DNA of 64,000 nt from Paractinoplanes rishiriensis (GTDB lineage: Bacteria; Actinomycetota; Actinomycetes; Mycobacteriales; Micromonosporaceae): NCBI RefSeq assembly GCF_016862375.1, contig NZ_BOMV01000005.1, positions 1-64,000 of the forward strand. The letters are read 5' to 3'. The notes beneath the pieces were generated by a model, which worked only from the letters and a program-made list of their open reading frames with translations, did no database searches and had not been told where the DNA came from. A program made the translations under genes and the position numbers. Positions 34,635 to 43,461 of this stretch are shown piece by piece; position 1 is the first letter of the stretch, and every line of letters begins with the position of its first letter.

Positions 34635-35845
34635 CCCCGACCGTAGTCACCGGCCTGGGGGTGGTCGCCCCCACCGGACTCGGCGTCCGCGCGTACTGGG
34701 ACGCGACCCGCAGCGGCAAGAGCGGCATCGCCCGGATCACCCGCTTCGCCCCGGAGCAGTATCCGGCCCGGCTGGCCGGGCAGATCCCCGGATTCGTCGC
34801 GGAGGCGCACCTGCCCAGCCGGCTGCTGCCGCAGACCGACCGGATGACCCGGCTGGCGCTGGTCGCAGCGGACTGGGCGCTCGCCGACGCCGGAATCGAG
34901 CCCCGGGACCTGCCCGAGTTCGACATGGGAGTGATCACGGCGAGCTTCGCCGGCGGGTTCGAGTTCGGCCAGGGCGAACTCGCGAGCCTGTGGGCAAAGG
35001 GCAGCCAGTACGTCACCGCGTACCAGTCTTTCGCCTGGTTCTACGCCGTCAACAGCGGCCAGATCTCGATCCGGCACGGCATGAAGGGCCCCAGCGGCGT
35101 CGTGGTCAGCGACCAGGCCGGCGGCCTGGACGCGGTGGCCCAGGCCCGGCGACAGATCCGCAAGGGCACCGCCCTGGTGGTGTCCGGCGCGGTCGACGCG
35201 ACGATCTGCCCGTGGGGCTGGGTCGCCCTGCAGACCAGCAACCGGCTGAGCACCAGCGACGAGCCCGCACTCGCCTACCGCCCGTTCGACGAGGGCGCGG
35301 ACGGCCACGTCCCCGGGGAGGGCGGTGCGATCCTGATCCTGGAGTCGGGCCCGGCCGCGAAGGCCCGCGGGGCGCGCATCTACGGCGAGATCGCGGGATA
35401 CGCCGCCACCTTCGACCCGCCGCCGGGCAGTGGCCGGCCGTCCGCGCTGCGCAAGGCCGTCGAACTGGCACTCGCCGATGCCGGCGTGGCACCGCAGGAC
35501 GTGGACGTCGTGTTCGCCGATGCCGCCGGCCAGCCCGATCTGGACCGGACCGAGGCGGAAGCGCTCGTCGCGGTCTTCGGCCCGCGCGGTGTGCCGGTGA
35601 CCGCCCCGAAGACGATGACCGGCCGCCTCTACTCGGGCGGCGGCCCCCTGGACCTGGCGGCGGCCTTCCTCGCCATCGAGGAGGGCCTGATCCCGCCGAC
35701 CGTGCACGTCGACCCCCGGCCCGAGCTCGGCTTGGACCTGGTGGTCGCCACCCCGCGCACCGCCGAGGTGCGTACCGCGCTGGTGATCGCCCGCGGGCAG
35801 GGCGGTTTCAACTCCGCCATGGTCGTGCGCGCCCCGCAGCCCTGA
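34631..35845 (+). CDS. Chain length factor (KS-beta)
   Basis: A 404-residue KS homologue in which the active-site Cys is replaced by Gln162 ([12 protein letters not shown]), the mark of CLFs that decarboxylate malonyl-ACP and set chain length. In the pocket segment [10 protein letters not shown] the residues aligning with actinorhodin CLF Phe109, Thr112 and Phe116 are Phe, Gly and Leu. Smaller residues at the last two positions open the cavity and fit a chain longer than the C16 of actinorhodin, in line with a decaketide. Start overlaps the KS-alpha stop. Confidence 0.96.
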   Translation: MTPTVVTGLGVVAPTGLGVRAYWDATRSGKSGIARITRFAPEQYPARLAGQIPGFVAEAHLPSRLLPQTDRMTRLALVAADWALADAGIEPRDLPEFDMGVITASFAGGFEFGQGELASLWAKGSQYVTAYQSFAWFYAVNSGQISIRHGMKGPSGVVVSDQAGGLDAVAQARRQIRKGTALVVSGAVDATICPWGWVALQTSNRLSTSDEPALAYRPFDEGADGHVPGEGGAILILESGPAAKARGARIYGEIAGYAATFDPPPGSGRPSALRKAVELALADAGVAPQDVDVVFADAAGQPDLDRTEAEALVAVFGPRGVPVTAPKTMTGRLYSGGGPLDLAAAFLAIEEGLIPPTVHVDPRPELGLDLVVATPRTAEVRTALVIARGQGGFNSAMVVRAPQP

Positions 35846-35872
35846 CCCGTCCGACGAAGGAGAGAGAAACCC

Positions 35873-36130
35873 GTGACCGCACACCTGACGCTGGACGACC
35901 TCAAGCGGATCATGCGCGAGGTCGCCGGCGCGGACGAGACCGTCGACTTCGACGCCGACATCCTCGACACCACGTTCCTCGATCTCGGCTACGACTCGCT
36001 CGCCCTGCTGGAGACCGGCAGCCGGATCGAACGCGACTACGCCGTCGCCCTCGACGACGAGACGGTGACCGGCGCGGACACCCCGCGCGCCCTGCTCGGC
36101 GCGGTCAACTCCCAGCTTCCCGTCGCCTGA
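35873..36130 (+). CDS. Acyl carrier protein
   Basis: An 85-residue carrier with Ser42 in DLGYDSLALLE, the 4'-phosphopantetheine site, within a four-helix bundle pattern. GTG start with AAGGAG upstream, 27 bp after the CLF. It carries the growing poly-beta-ketone between the KS/CLF, ketoreductase and cyclases. Confidence 0.96.
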   Translation: MTAHLTLDDLKRIMREVAGADETVDFDADILDTTFLDLGYDSLALLETGSRIERDYAVALDDETVTGADTPRALLGAVNSQLPVA

Positions 36131-36151
36131 GCCTGCCGAAGGAGAACCACC

Positions 36152-36946
36152 ATGACACAGACCACCCAGGACACCCGGCGCGTGGCCGTGGTGACCGGCG
36201 CGACCAGCGGCATCGGCCTGGCGGTCGCCCGGCTGCTGGCCGGACATGGCCATCGCGTGTTCATCGGGGCGCGCACCGCGGACGCGGTGAGCGAAACCGT
36301 CAAGAGGTTGTGCGACGAGGGCCTGGAGGTCGACGGCGCGACCGTCGACGTCCGGTCCGCCGCGGAGGTGACAACCTTCGTCGCCGCGGCCGTCGCCCGG
36401 TTCGGCCCGATCGACGTGCTGGTCAACAACGCCGGGCGCAGCGGCGGCGGGGTCACCGCCGAGCTCACCGACGAACTGTGGAACGACGTCGTCGAGACCA
36501 ACCTGAACAGCGTCTTCCGGATGACCCGGGAGGTGCTCACCAACGGCGGCATGCGGACCCGCGACCGGGGCCGCATCGTCAACATCGCGTCGACCGCGGG
36601 CAAGCAGGGCGTCGTGCTGGGTGCGCCGTACTCGGCGTCCAAACACGGCGTGGTGGGCTTCACCAAGGCACTGGGCAACGAGCTGGCGCCGACCGGCATC
36701 ACGGTCAACGCGGTCTGTCCCGGTTACGTGGAGACGCCGATGGCGCAGCGGGTCCGGCAGGGGTACGCCGCCGCGTACGACACCACCGAGGAGGCCATCC
36801 TCGCGAAGTTCCAGGCCAAGATCCCGCTCGGCCGGTACTCCACCCCGGAGGAGGTCGCCGGGCTGGTGGGCTATCTGACCTCGGACACGGCCGGGTCCAT
36901 CACCGCGCAGGCGCTGAACGTCTGCGGCGGCCTCGGCAACTTCTGA
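36152..36946 (+). CDS. C-9 polyketide ketoreductase (ActIII type)
   Basis: A 264-residue SDR with TGATSGIGLAVARLL (NADPH loop), NNAGRSGGG (the PGG-like region of type II KRs, SGG here), catalytic Tyr160 and Lys164 in YSASKHG, and the terminal ITAQALNVCGGLGNF. It reduces the C-9 carbonyl of the nascent chain, which fixes first-ring folding and removes one hydroxyl in the product. It lies between ACP and aromatase, as in angucycline clusters. AAGGAG precedes the ATG. Confidence 0.95.
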   Translation: MTQTTQDTRRVAVVTGATSGIGLAVARLLAGHGHRVFIGARTADAVSETVKRLCDEGLEVDGATVDVRSAAEVTTFVAAAVARFGPIDVLVNNAGRSGGGVTAELTDELWNDVVETNLNSVFRMTREVLTNGGMRTRDRGRIVNIASTAGKQGVVLGAPYSASKHGVVGFTKALGNELAPTGITVNAVCPGYVETPMAQRVRQGYAAAYDTTEEAILAKFQAKIPLGRYSTPEEVAGLVGYLTSDTAGSITAQALNVCGGLGNF

Positions 36947-36972
36947 TCCGTCACCGCGTGAGGAGCATGCAC

Positions 36973-37917
36973 ATGTCCGAGTCGGGCCGGCGCGAAGTCG
37001 AGCACGAGATCGTCGTCTCCGCGCCCGCGGAGACCCTCTACCGGCTGATCGCCGAGGCGGAGGCCTGGCCGCAGGTCTTCCCGCCGACCATCCTCGTCGA
37101 CCACCTGGAACGCGGCGAGCACACGGAGCGGATCCGGATCTGGGCCACCGCCAAGGGCGAGCCCAAGAACTGGACCTCGCGCCGCGAACTGGACCCCGCG
37201 GGGCTGCGGATCACCTTCCGGCAGGAGTCGTCGGCCCACCCGGTGGCGTCGATGGGCGGTACCTGGATCTTCGAGCCGTTGCCGGCCGGCCGCACCCGGG
37301 TACGCCTGCTGCACGACTACCGGGCGGCCGGCGACGACCCCAAGCACCTGGCGTGGATCGACGAGGCGGTGGACCGGAACTCCCGCTCCGAACTGGACTC
37401 GCTGAAAGAGATCGCGGAGAACGCCGCCACGACCGCGGAGCTGACCTTTTCGTTCACCGACACGGTGCACGTGGCCGGGTCGGCCAAGGACGTCTTCGAC
37501 TTCATCAACGAGGCGCAGTTCTGGTCCGAGCGCCTGCCGCACGTCGCCACCGTCCGGCTCACCGAGGAGTCGCCCGGGCTGCAGACGCTGGAGATGGACA
37601 CCCGCGCCAGGGACGGGTCCACGCACACGACGAAGTCGTACCGGGTGACCTTCTCGCCGCAGCGGATCGCGTACAAGCAGGTGACCCTGCCGGCCCTGAT
37701 GAAGGTGCACACCGGGGTGTGGACGTTCACCGAGGACGACGCCGGCGTGTCCGCCTCCTCGCAGCACACCGTGGTGCTCAACACCGCGAACATCGCCCGG
37801 GTGCTCGGCCCGGACGCCGGGGTGGCCGAGGCCCGCGAGTACGTGCGCACCGCGCTGAGCACCAACAGCCGGGCCACCCTCGAGCACGCCAAGGCATACG
37901 CCGAGAAGAACCGCTGA
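36973..37917 (+). CDS. Didomain aromatase/cyclase
   Basis: A 314-residue protein of two SRPBCC (helix-grip) domains, about 5-150 (EIVVSAPAETLYRLIAEAEAWPQVFPP) and 158-312 (TVHVAGSAKDVFDFINEAQFW). Didomain ARO/CYCs act on C-9-reduced chains to dehydrate and aromatise the first ring, matching the presence of the ketoreductase. Two ATGs compete: 36967 lies too close to the GAGGAG, whereas 36973 has normal spacing and is chosen. Equivalent to urdL/lanL/pgaL/jadD. Confidence 0.94.
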   Translation: MSESGRREVEHEIVVSAPAETLYRLIAEAEAWPQVFPPTILVDHLERGEHTERIRIWATAKGEPKNWTSRRELDPAGLRITFRQESSAHPVASMGGTWIFEPLPAGRTRVRLLHDYRAAGDDPKHLAWIDEAVDRNSRSELDSLKEIAENAATTAELTFSFTDTVHVAGSAKDVFDFINEAQFWSERLPHVATVRLTEESPGLQTLEMDTRARDGSTHTTKSYRVTFSPQRIAYKQVTLPALMKVHTGVWTFTEDDAGVSASSQHTVVLNTANIARVLGPDAGVAEAREYVRTALSTNSRATLEHAKAYAEKNR

Positions 37918-37922
37918 GCGGC

Positions 37923-39338
37923 GTGGACACCCCGATCGCGGTGGTCGGTGCCGGCCCGGCCGGGCTGATGCTCGCTGCCGAGTTGCGCCTCGGCGGTGCG
38001 CAGGTGACGGTGCTGGAACGGCGGGACCGGCCGGCCACCGAGTCGCGGGCGTCCACGCTGCACGCCCGCACCATGGAGATCCTGGCCAGCCGCGGTCTCC
38101 GGGAGTTGTTCGGCGAGCTGCCGTGCGAGCCGCGCGGACATTTCGGCGGCATACCGATGGACCTGACCCTGCCCTCGGACTTCCCGGGTCAGTGGAAGGT
38201 CCCGCAGACCCGGACCGAGGCGCTGCTGGCCGACCGGGCCCGGAGCCTCGGCGCGGAGGTGCGCCGGGGCTGGACGGTGCGCGGCGTGACCGCGGCCGGC
38301 GACCACGTGCGGGTCACCGCCGACACCGCCCGGGGGCCGCGGGAACTGCGCGCCGCGTACGTGGTGGCCTGCGACGGCCAGGACAGCACCGTGCGGACGC
38401 TGCTGGGCGCGGACTTCCCGGGGCGGCCGGCCCGGCGCGAGATGCTGCGCGCCGACGTCGGCGGCATCGACGTGCCGAACCGGCGTTTCGAGCGCCGGGA
38501 GCGGGGCATGGTGGTCGCCGCCCGCAACCCCGCCGGGGTCACCCGGGTGATGGTGCACGAATTCGGCCGCCCGGTGCGCGCCGGCCGGGAGCCGGACTTC
38601 GGCGACGTCGTCGACGCCTGGAAGCGGGTCACCGGCGAGGACCTGAGCGGCGGTGACCCGCTGTGGGTCAACGCGTTCGACGACACCGACCGCCAGCTGG
38701 CCCGGTACCGGCACGGCCGGGTGCTGTTCGCCGGGGATGCCGCCCACGTGCAGATGCCGATCGGTGGCCAGGCGCTCAACCTCGGCCTGCAGGACGCCGT
38801 CAACCTCGGCTGGAAACTGGCCGCCGTGGCCGGCGGGCGGGTCCCGGCCGACCTGCTCGACACGTACCACGACGAGCGGCACGCCGCCGGCCGCCAGGTG
38901 CTTGCCAACATCCGGGCGCAGGCGGAACTGCTGCTCGGCACCGCCGCGGTCGAACCGGTCCGCGCCGTGGTCGCCGCCCTGCTCGCCGCCGAGCCCAATC
39001 GGGTGCGGCTGGCCGGGGTGGTCAGCGGTCTGGGACTGCGGTACCCGGCCGGCCCGGACGATCACCCGGCCGTCGGCACCCGGCTGCCCGGCGTGGATCT
39101 GCACGACGGGCGCGGTCTGCTGGTGGCCGCGCCCTCGACGGCCCGCGACGCGATCGCCGCCGGTTGGCGCGGCCGGGTCCGTACCGCGTCCGGGCCGGTA
39201 CCGGCGACCGGCACCACCGCCGCGCTGATCCGCCCGGACGGTCACCTCGCCTGGGCCGGCACCGATCCCACCGCGGCCCGCCCGGCGCTCACCCGCTGGT
39301 TCGGTCCTATCGATCGCAGAGAGAAGGAACTGTCGTGA
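37923..39338 (+). CDS. FAD-dependent aromatic hydroxylase 1 (PgaE/JadF-related)
   Basis: A 471-residue p-hydroxybenzoate-hydroxylase-fold monooxygenase. Motifs: VVGAGPAGLMLAAELRLGG (FAD), YVVACDGQDSTVR (DG motif) and RVLFAGDAAHVQMPIGGQAL (GD motif). GTG start 5 bp after the ARO/CYC with only a weak ribosome-binding site. It is a paralogue of the next gene but more divergent: at the GD motif it has QMPIGG where angucycline hydroxylases read HLPAGG. It probably oxidises the tetracyclic intermediate; the position is unknown. Confidence 0.9.
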   Translation: MDTPIAVVGAGPAGLMLAAELRLGGAQVTVLERRDRPATESRASTLHARTMEILASRGLRELFGELPCEPRGHFGGIPMDLTLPSDFPGQWKVPQTRTEALLADRARSLGAEVRRGWTVRGVTAAGDHVRVTADTARGPRELRAAYVVACDGQDSTVRTLLGADFPGRPARREMLRADVGGIDVPNRRFERRERGMVVAARNPAGVTRVMVHEFGRPVRAGREPDFGDVVDAWKRVTGEDLSGGDPLWVNAFDDTDRQLARYRHGRVLFAGDAAHVQMPIGGQALNLGLQDAVNLGWKLAAVAGGRVPADLLDTYHDERHAAGRQVLANIRAQAELLLGTAAVEPVRAVVAALLAAEPNRVRLAGVVSGLGLRYPAGPDDHPAVGTRLPGVDLHDGRGLLVAAPSTARDAIAAGWRGRVRTASGPVPATGTTAALIRPDGHLAWAGTDPTAARPALTRWFGPIDRREKELS

Positions 39339-40801
39339 CCATTGACGTGATCGTCGTCGGCGCCGGACCGACCGGGCTGATGCTCGCCGGCGAACTGCGC
39401 CTCGGCGGGGCCCGGGTGGTGGTGGTCGAGCAGTTGGCCGCACCCACCGGCCAGTCCCGCGGCCTGGGCTTCACCGCCCGCACCATGGAGACCTTCGACC
39501 AGCGCGGCATCCTGCCGCTCTTCGGCGACCTGGAGAAGAGCCCGATGGGGCACTTCGGCGGGGTGCAGTTCGACTACACCGTGCTGGCGGACGCCCACTT
39601 CGGCGCGCGCGGCGTACCGCAGTCGAAAACCGAGGCGGTGCTGGCGGAGTGGGCGACCGGCCTGGGTGCCGAGATCCGCCGCGGCTGGGAGCTGCGCGAG
39701 CTGATCGACGACGGCGACGGGGTGCAGATCACCGCCGCCACCCCGGACGGCGAACAGCGGCTGCGGGCCGCGTACCTGGTGGGCTGTGACGGCGGTGGCA
39801 GCACCGTCCGCAAGCTGGCCGGTATCGCCTTCCCGGGCACGTCCGCCACCCGGGGGATGTACCTCGCCGACGTCGTCGGGTGCGACCTGCGGCCCCGGTT
39901 CCTCGGCGAGAAGCTGGCCGGCGGCATGGTGATGGCCGCGCCGCTGGCGCCGGGCGTCGACCGCATCATCGTCTGCGAGGACGGCACCCCCGCCGTGGAC
40001 CGTGCCGAGGAACGAACCTTCACCGAGGTCGCCGACGCCTGGCAGCGCATCACCGGGGAGTCGATCCACCACGGCTCGGCCGACTGGGTGAGCTCCTTCA
40101 CCGACGCGACCCGGCAGGCCGCCGAGTACCGGCGGGGACGGGTGCTGCTGGCCGGCGACGCCGCGCACGTGCACCTTCCGGCCGGTGGCCAGGGCCTGAG
40201 CACCGGGGTACTGGACGCGGTCAACCTGGGCTGGAAGCTGGCCGCCGTGATTCGCGGCTGGGCGCCCGCCGACCTGCTGGACACCTACCACGGCGAGCGG
40301 CACCCGGCCGGCGCCCGGCTGCTGATGAACACCCGGGCCCAGGGCACGATCTTCCTCGGCGGCCCGGAGGCCGATCCGCTGCGCGAACTGTTCCGCGAGC
40401 TGATCACCGCCGACGACACCAAGCGGCTGCTCGCCGGCATCGTCAGCGGGCTGGACATCCGGTACGACGTCGGCACCGGCGACCATCCGCTTCTCGGCCG
40501 CCGGATCCCACCGCGCCGGCTGACCACGGCGTCCGGCCCGACCGGCACCGCGGACCTGCTGCACCGGGGCCGCGGCGTCCTGCTCGACCTGGCCGACGAC
40601 GCCGGCATCCGCGGCGTCGCGGCCGGCTGGCCGGACCGGGTGACCGCGGTGACCGCGGCGGAGGACGGTTCCACCTCGCTCGGCCGGCAGACGTTGCTGG
40701 TGCGCCCGGACGGCTATGTGGCCTGGGCCGGCGACGATCCCAAGGAGCTGGACACGGCGCTGCGGCGGTGGTTCGGGGCGCCGCTGGACGCCGGATCATG
40801 A
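39335..40801 (+). CDS. FAD-dependent angucycline hydroxylase 2 (PgaE/CabE/JadH-like)
   Basis: A 488-residue monooxygenase. VVGAGPTGLMLAGELRLGG, SRGLGFTARTMETFDQRGI, YLVGCDGGGSTVRK and AGDAAHVHLPAGGQG match the angucycline C-12 hydroxylase group (PgaE, CabE, JadH) closely, including the C-terminal thioredoxin-like region with DYVGTG-type segment RYDVGTGDHPLLG. AGAAGGA precedes the GTG, which overlaps the previous TGA (GTGA). It probably introduces the ring-B/C oxygen that makes the quinone before any ring opening. Confidence 0.93.
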   Translation: MTIDVIVVGAGPTGLMLAGELRLGGARVVVVEQLAAPTGQSRGLGFTARTMETFDQRGILPLFGDLEKSPMGHFGGVQFDYTVLADAHFGARGVPQSKTEAVLAEWATGLGAEIRRGWELRELIDDGDGVQITAATPDGEQRLRAAYLVGCDGGGSTVRKLAGIAFPGTSATRGMYLADVVGCDLRPRFLGEKLAGGMVMAAPLAPGVDRIIVCEDGTPAVDRAEERTFTEVADAWQRITGESIHHGSADWVSSFTDATRQAAEYRRGRVLLAGDAAHVHLPAGGQGLSTGVLDAVNLGWKLAAVIRGWAPADLLDTYHGERHPAGARLLMNTRAQGTIFLGGPEADPLRELFRELITADDTKRLLAGIVSGLDIRYDVGTGDHPLLGRRIPPRRLTTASGPTGTADLLHRGRGVLLDLADDAGIRGVAAGWPDRVTAVTAAEDGSTSLGRQTLLVRPDGYVAWAGDDPKELDTALRRWFGAPLDAGS

Positions 40802-41670
40802 CGGCGGCGGCCACCACCGCGCCGGCGGTCCGTCCGATCCTGCTCGACGTCGCGGGCGTGCCGCTGTCCGGCCTCGTCGGTGAGCCGGCGGAACCGCCCC
40901 GCGGCACGATCCTGGCGCTGCACGGCTCCGGGATGAGCGCCGGCTACTTCCACGGGCCGGCCGGACCCGGCCTCTCCCTGCTGACGCTGGGCGTCCACCT
41001 GGGCTTCACCGTGCTGGCCCTGGACCGCCCGGGCTATCGCGGGTCGGCCGCCCGGCTGCCGGACGGCCAGTCCCTGCAGGACCAGGCGGCGACCGTCGCG
41101 GCGGCGGTGCACGAGTTCACCGCCGACCGACCGCTCGGTGCCGGGCTGCTGGTGGTCGCGCACTCGTTCGGCGGCAAGCTGGCGCTCGCGCTGGCCGCCG
41201 GCGGGCACCTGCCGCAGCTGCTCGGCCTGGACATCTCGGGGTGCGGACACCGGTACGCGGTTCCGGACGAGGACCTGCCGCGGCCCGGTGCCGGCGGCCG
41301 GCGGGTGGCGAGTTGGGGGCCGCTGCGGTGCTACCCGCCGGACACCTTCGCCACCAGCCAGCGGTTGCTGGCGCCGCTGCCCGCCCGGGAGGCCACCGAC
41401 ATGGCCCGCTGGCCGCAACTGTTCCATCGGCTGGCACCGGCCGTCCGGGTGCCGGTACGGATCACCTTCGCCGAGCACGAGCGGTGGTGGCGCCACGATC
41501 CGGAGGCGCTCGCGGAGTTGCGGACGGCGCTGGCGGCCGCTCCCCGGGTGCAGGTGGACCGGCAGCCGCACGCCGGTCACAACATCAGCCTCGGGTGGGC
41601 GGCTCGCGCGTACCACCTCAAGGTTCTTGGTTTTGCCGAGGAACTGATCGCGGCCGGGGAGGCGGGATGA
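40798..41670 (+). CDS. Alpha/beta hydrolase
   Basis: A 290-residue hydrolase with the nucleophile elbow VAHSFGG (Ser123), oxyanion-region LHGSGMSAGYF and catalytic His261 in HAGHNISLG. Overlaps both neighbours by ATGA, so it belongs firmly to the biosynthetic operon. It could open a lactone, release the chain or catalyse a retro-aldol or decarboxylation step. No signal peptide, so it acts in the cytoplasm. It is not one of the universal angucycline genes and may explain part of the product's difference. Confidence 0.88.
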   Translation: MTAAATTAPAVRPILLDVAGVPLSGLVGEPAEPPRGTILALHGSGMSAGYFHGPAGPGLSLLTLGVHLGFTVLALDRPGYRGSAARLPDGQSLQDQAATVAAAVHEFTADRPLGAGLLVVAHSFGGKLALALAAGGHLPQLLGLDISGCGHRYAVPDEDLPRPGAGGRRVASWGPLRCYPPDTFATSQRLLAPLPAREATDMARWPQLFHRLAPAVRVPVRITFAEHERWWRHDPEALAELRTALAAAPRVQVDRQPHAGHNISLGWAARAYHLKVLGFAEELIAAGEAG

Positions 41671-43208
41671 CGACGGTCGACGACCTGGCGGAGGTCAAGC
41701 GGCAGGCGCAGGACGGGCCGGATGCCGCGGCCACCGAACGTCAGCACGCGAAGGGCAAGCTGACCGCGCGGGAACGCATCGAGCTGCTGCTGGACAAGGG
41801 TTCGTTCAGTGAGCTGGAACCGCTGCGACGGCACCGGGCCACCGGGTTCGGGCTGGAGGCCAAGCGGCCGTACACCGACGGCGTGGTGACCGGCTGGGGC
41901 ACGGTGCACGGCCGTCCGGTGTTCGTCTACGCGCACGATTTCCGGATCTTCGGGGGCGCGCTGGGCGAGGCCCACGCCGAGAAGATCCACAAGATCATGG
42001 ACCTGGCGATCACCGCCGGCGCGCCGCTGGTGTCGCTGAACGACGGGGCCGGCGCCCGGATCCAGGAGGGTGTGGTCGCGCTCGCCGGCTACGGTGGCAT
42101 CTTCCAGCGCAACACCCGGGCCTCCGGCGTCATCCCGCAGATCAGCGTGATGCTCGGTCCGTGCGCCGGCGGTGCCGCCTACTCCCCCGCGCTCACCGAC
42201 TTCGTGTTCATGGTCCGGAACACCTCGCAGATGTTCATCACCGGGCCGGACGTGGTCGCCGCGGTCACCGGCGCGAAGGTCACCCAGGACGAGCTGGGCG
42301 GGGCCGACGTCCACGGCGGACGGTCGGGGGTGGCCCATTTCGTCCACGACGACGAGCAGTCGTGCCTGGCAGATGTCCGGTACCTGCTCTCGCTGCTGCC
42401 CGCCAACAACCGGGAGCTACCGCCGGCCGAGCGGTCCGGCGACCCGGACGACCGCCGGTGTTCCGCCCTGAGCGACCTGGTTCCGGCCGACGGCACCCGC
42501 CCGTACGACGTCGGCGCGGTGCTCGCCGAGATCGCCGACCACGGCCAGTACCTGGAGGTGCACGAGGGCTGGGCGGCGAACGTGGTGGTGGCGCTGGCCC
42601 GCCTCGACGGCCAGGTGGTCGGTTTCGTGGCCAACCAGCCGCAGTCCTCGGCCGGGGTGCTGGACATCCACGCCAGCGAGAAGGCCGCGCGGTTCGTGCA
42701 GTTCTGCGACGCGTTCAACATCCCGCTGGTCACCCTGCTCGACGTGCCCGGCTTCCTGCCCGGGGTGGACCAGGAGCACGGCGGCATCATCCGGCACGGC
42801 GCCAAGCTGCTGTACGCCTACTGCAACGCCAGTGTGCCGCGGATCTCGCTGGTGCTGCGCAAGGCCTACGGCGGCGCGTACATCGTGATGGACTCCCGCA
42901 GCGTCGGCGCCGATCTGTCCTACGCCTGGCCCACCAACGAGATCGCGGTGATGGGTGCCGAGGGTGCCGCGAACGTCATCTTCCGCCGCCAGATCGCCGC
43001 GGCCGACGACCCCGAGGCGACGTACGCCGAGCTGGTCCGGCAGTACCGCGAGGAGCTCATGCACCCGTACTACGCGGCGGAGCGCGGCCTGATCGACGAC
43101 GTCATCGACCCCGCGGACACCCGCGCGGTGCTGATCCGGGCGCTGCGCATGCTGCACACCAAGCACGCCGACCTGCCCGCCCGCAAGCACGGCAACCCGC
43201 CCCAATAG
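41667..43208 (+). CDS. Acyl-CoA carboxylase beta subunit (carboxyltransferase)
   Basis: A 513-residue crotonase-fold carboxyltransferase: HAKGKLTARERIELLLD, the acyl-CoA oxyanion region GPCAGGAAYSPALTDF, GFLPGVDQEHGGIIRHGAKL and WPTNEIAVMGAEGA. At the specificity position known as Asp422/Ile422 in Streptomyces PccB/AccB it has Ile406 (GGAYIVMDS), the AccB type that accepts acetyl-CoA. It would turn acetyl-CoA into malonyl-CoA with the alpha subunit at 31266. Overlaps the hydrolase stop by ATGA. Confidence 0.93.
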   Translation: MTTVDDLAEVKRQAQDGPDAAATERQHAKGKLTARERIELLLDKGSFSELEPLRRHRATGFGLEAKRPYTDGVVTGWGTVHGRPVFVYAHDFRIFGGALGEAHAEKIHKIMDLAITAGAPLVSLNDGAGARIQEGVVALAGYGGIFQRNTRASGVIPQISVMLGPCAGGAAYSPALTDFVFMVRNTSQMFITGPDVVAAVTGAKVTQDELGGADVHGGRSGVAHFVHDDEQSCLADVRYLLSLLPANNRELPPAERSGDPDDRRCSALSDLVPADGTRPYDVGAVLAEIADHGQYLEVHEGWAANVVVALARLDGQVVGFVANQPQSSAGVLDIHASEKAARFVQFCDAFNIPLVTLLDVPGFLPGVDQEHGGIIRHGAKLLYAYCNASVPRISLVLRKAYGGAYIVMDSRSVGADLSYAWPTNEIAVMGAEGAANVIFRRQIAAADDPEATYAELVRQYREELMHPYYAAERGLIDDVIDPADTRAVLIRALRMLHTKHADLPARKHGNPPQ

Positions 43209-43250
43209 ACCCGTTACACCAGACCCCGCCCCACCAGATCGGAGGCACCG

Positions 43251-43436
43251 ATGAATCCGCTCTACCAGGTCACCAGCGGACGGCTGACGCCGGACGAAAT
43301 CGTCGCCCTGACCGTCGTGCTGATGGCCCGCGCCGGCGATGCCGCACCGGCGCGCGCGCCGCGGCGCCGGCCCGGTCCCCGCTGGCGGCGTCTCGGACCG
43401 GCCAGCGGCTACCTCAGCCCGGTCAGCTGGCGCTGA
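43251..43436 (+). CDS. Acyl-CoA carboxylase epsilon subunit (AccE-like)
   Basis: A 61-residue protein: [23 protein letters not shown] is the conserved helix of actinobacterial AccE/PccE subunits, which strengthen the alpha-beta carboxylase complex. The rest is Ala/Arg/Pro-rich, ending in a [14 protein letters not shown] tail. GGAGG precedes the ATG. Completes a three-subunit carboxylase inside the cluster. Confidence 0.88.
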   Translation: MNPLYQVTSGRLTPDEIVALTVVLMARAGDAAPARAPRRRPGPRWRRLGPASGYLSPVSWR

Positions 43437-43461
43437 CCGGACCCTATTGAAAGGCGGGACG

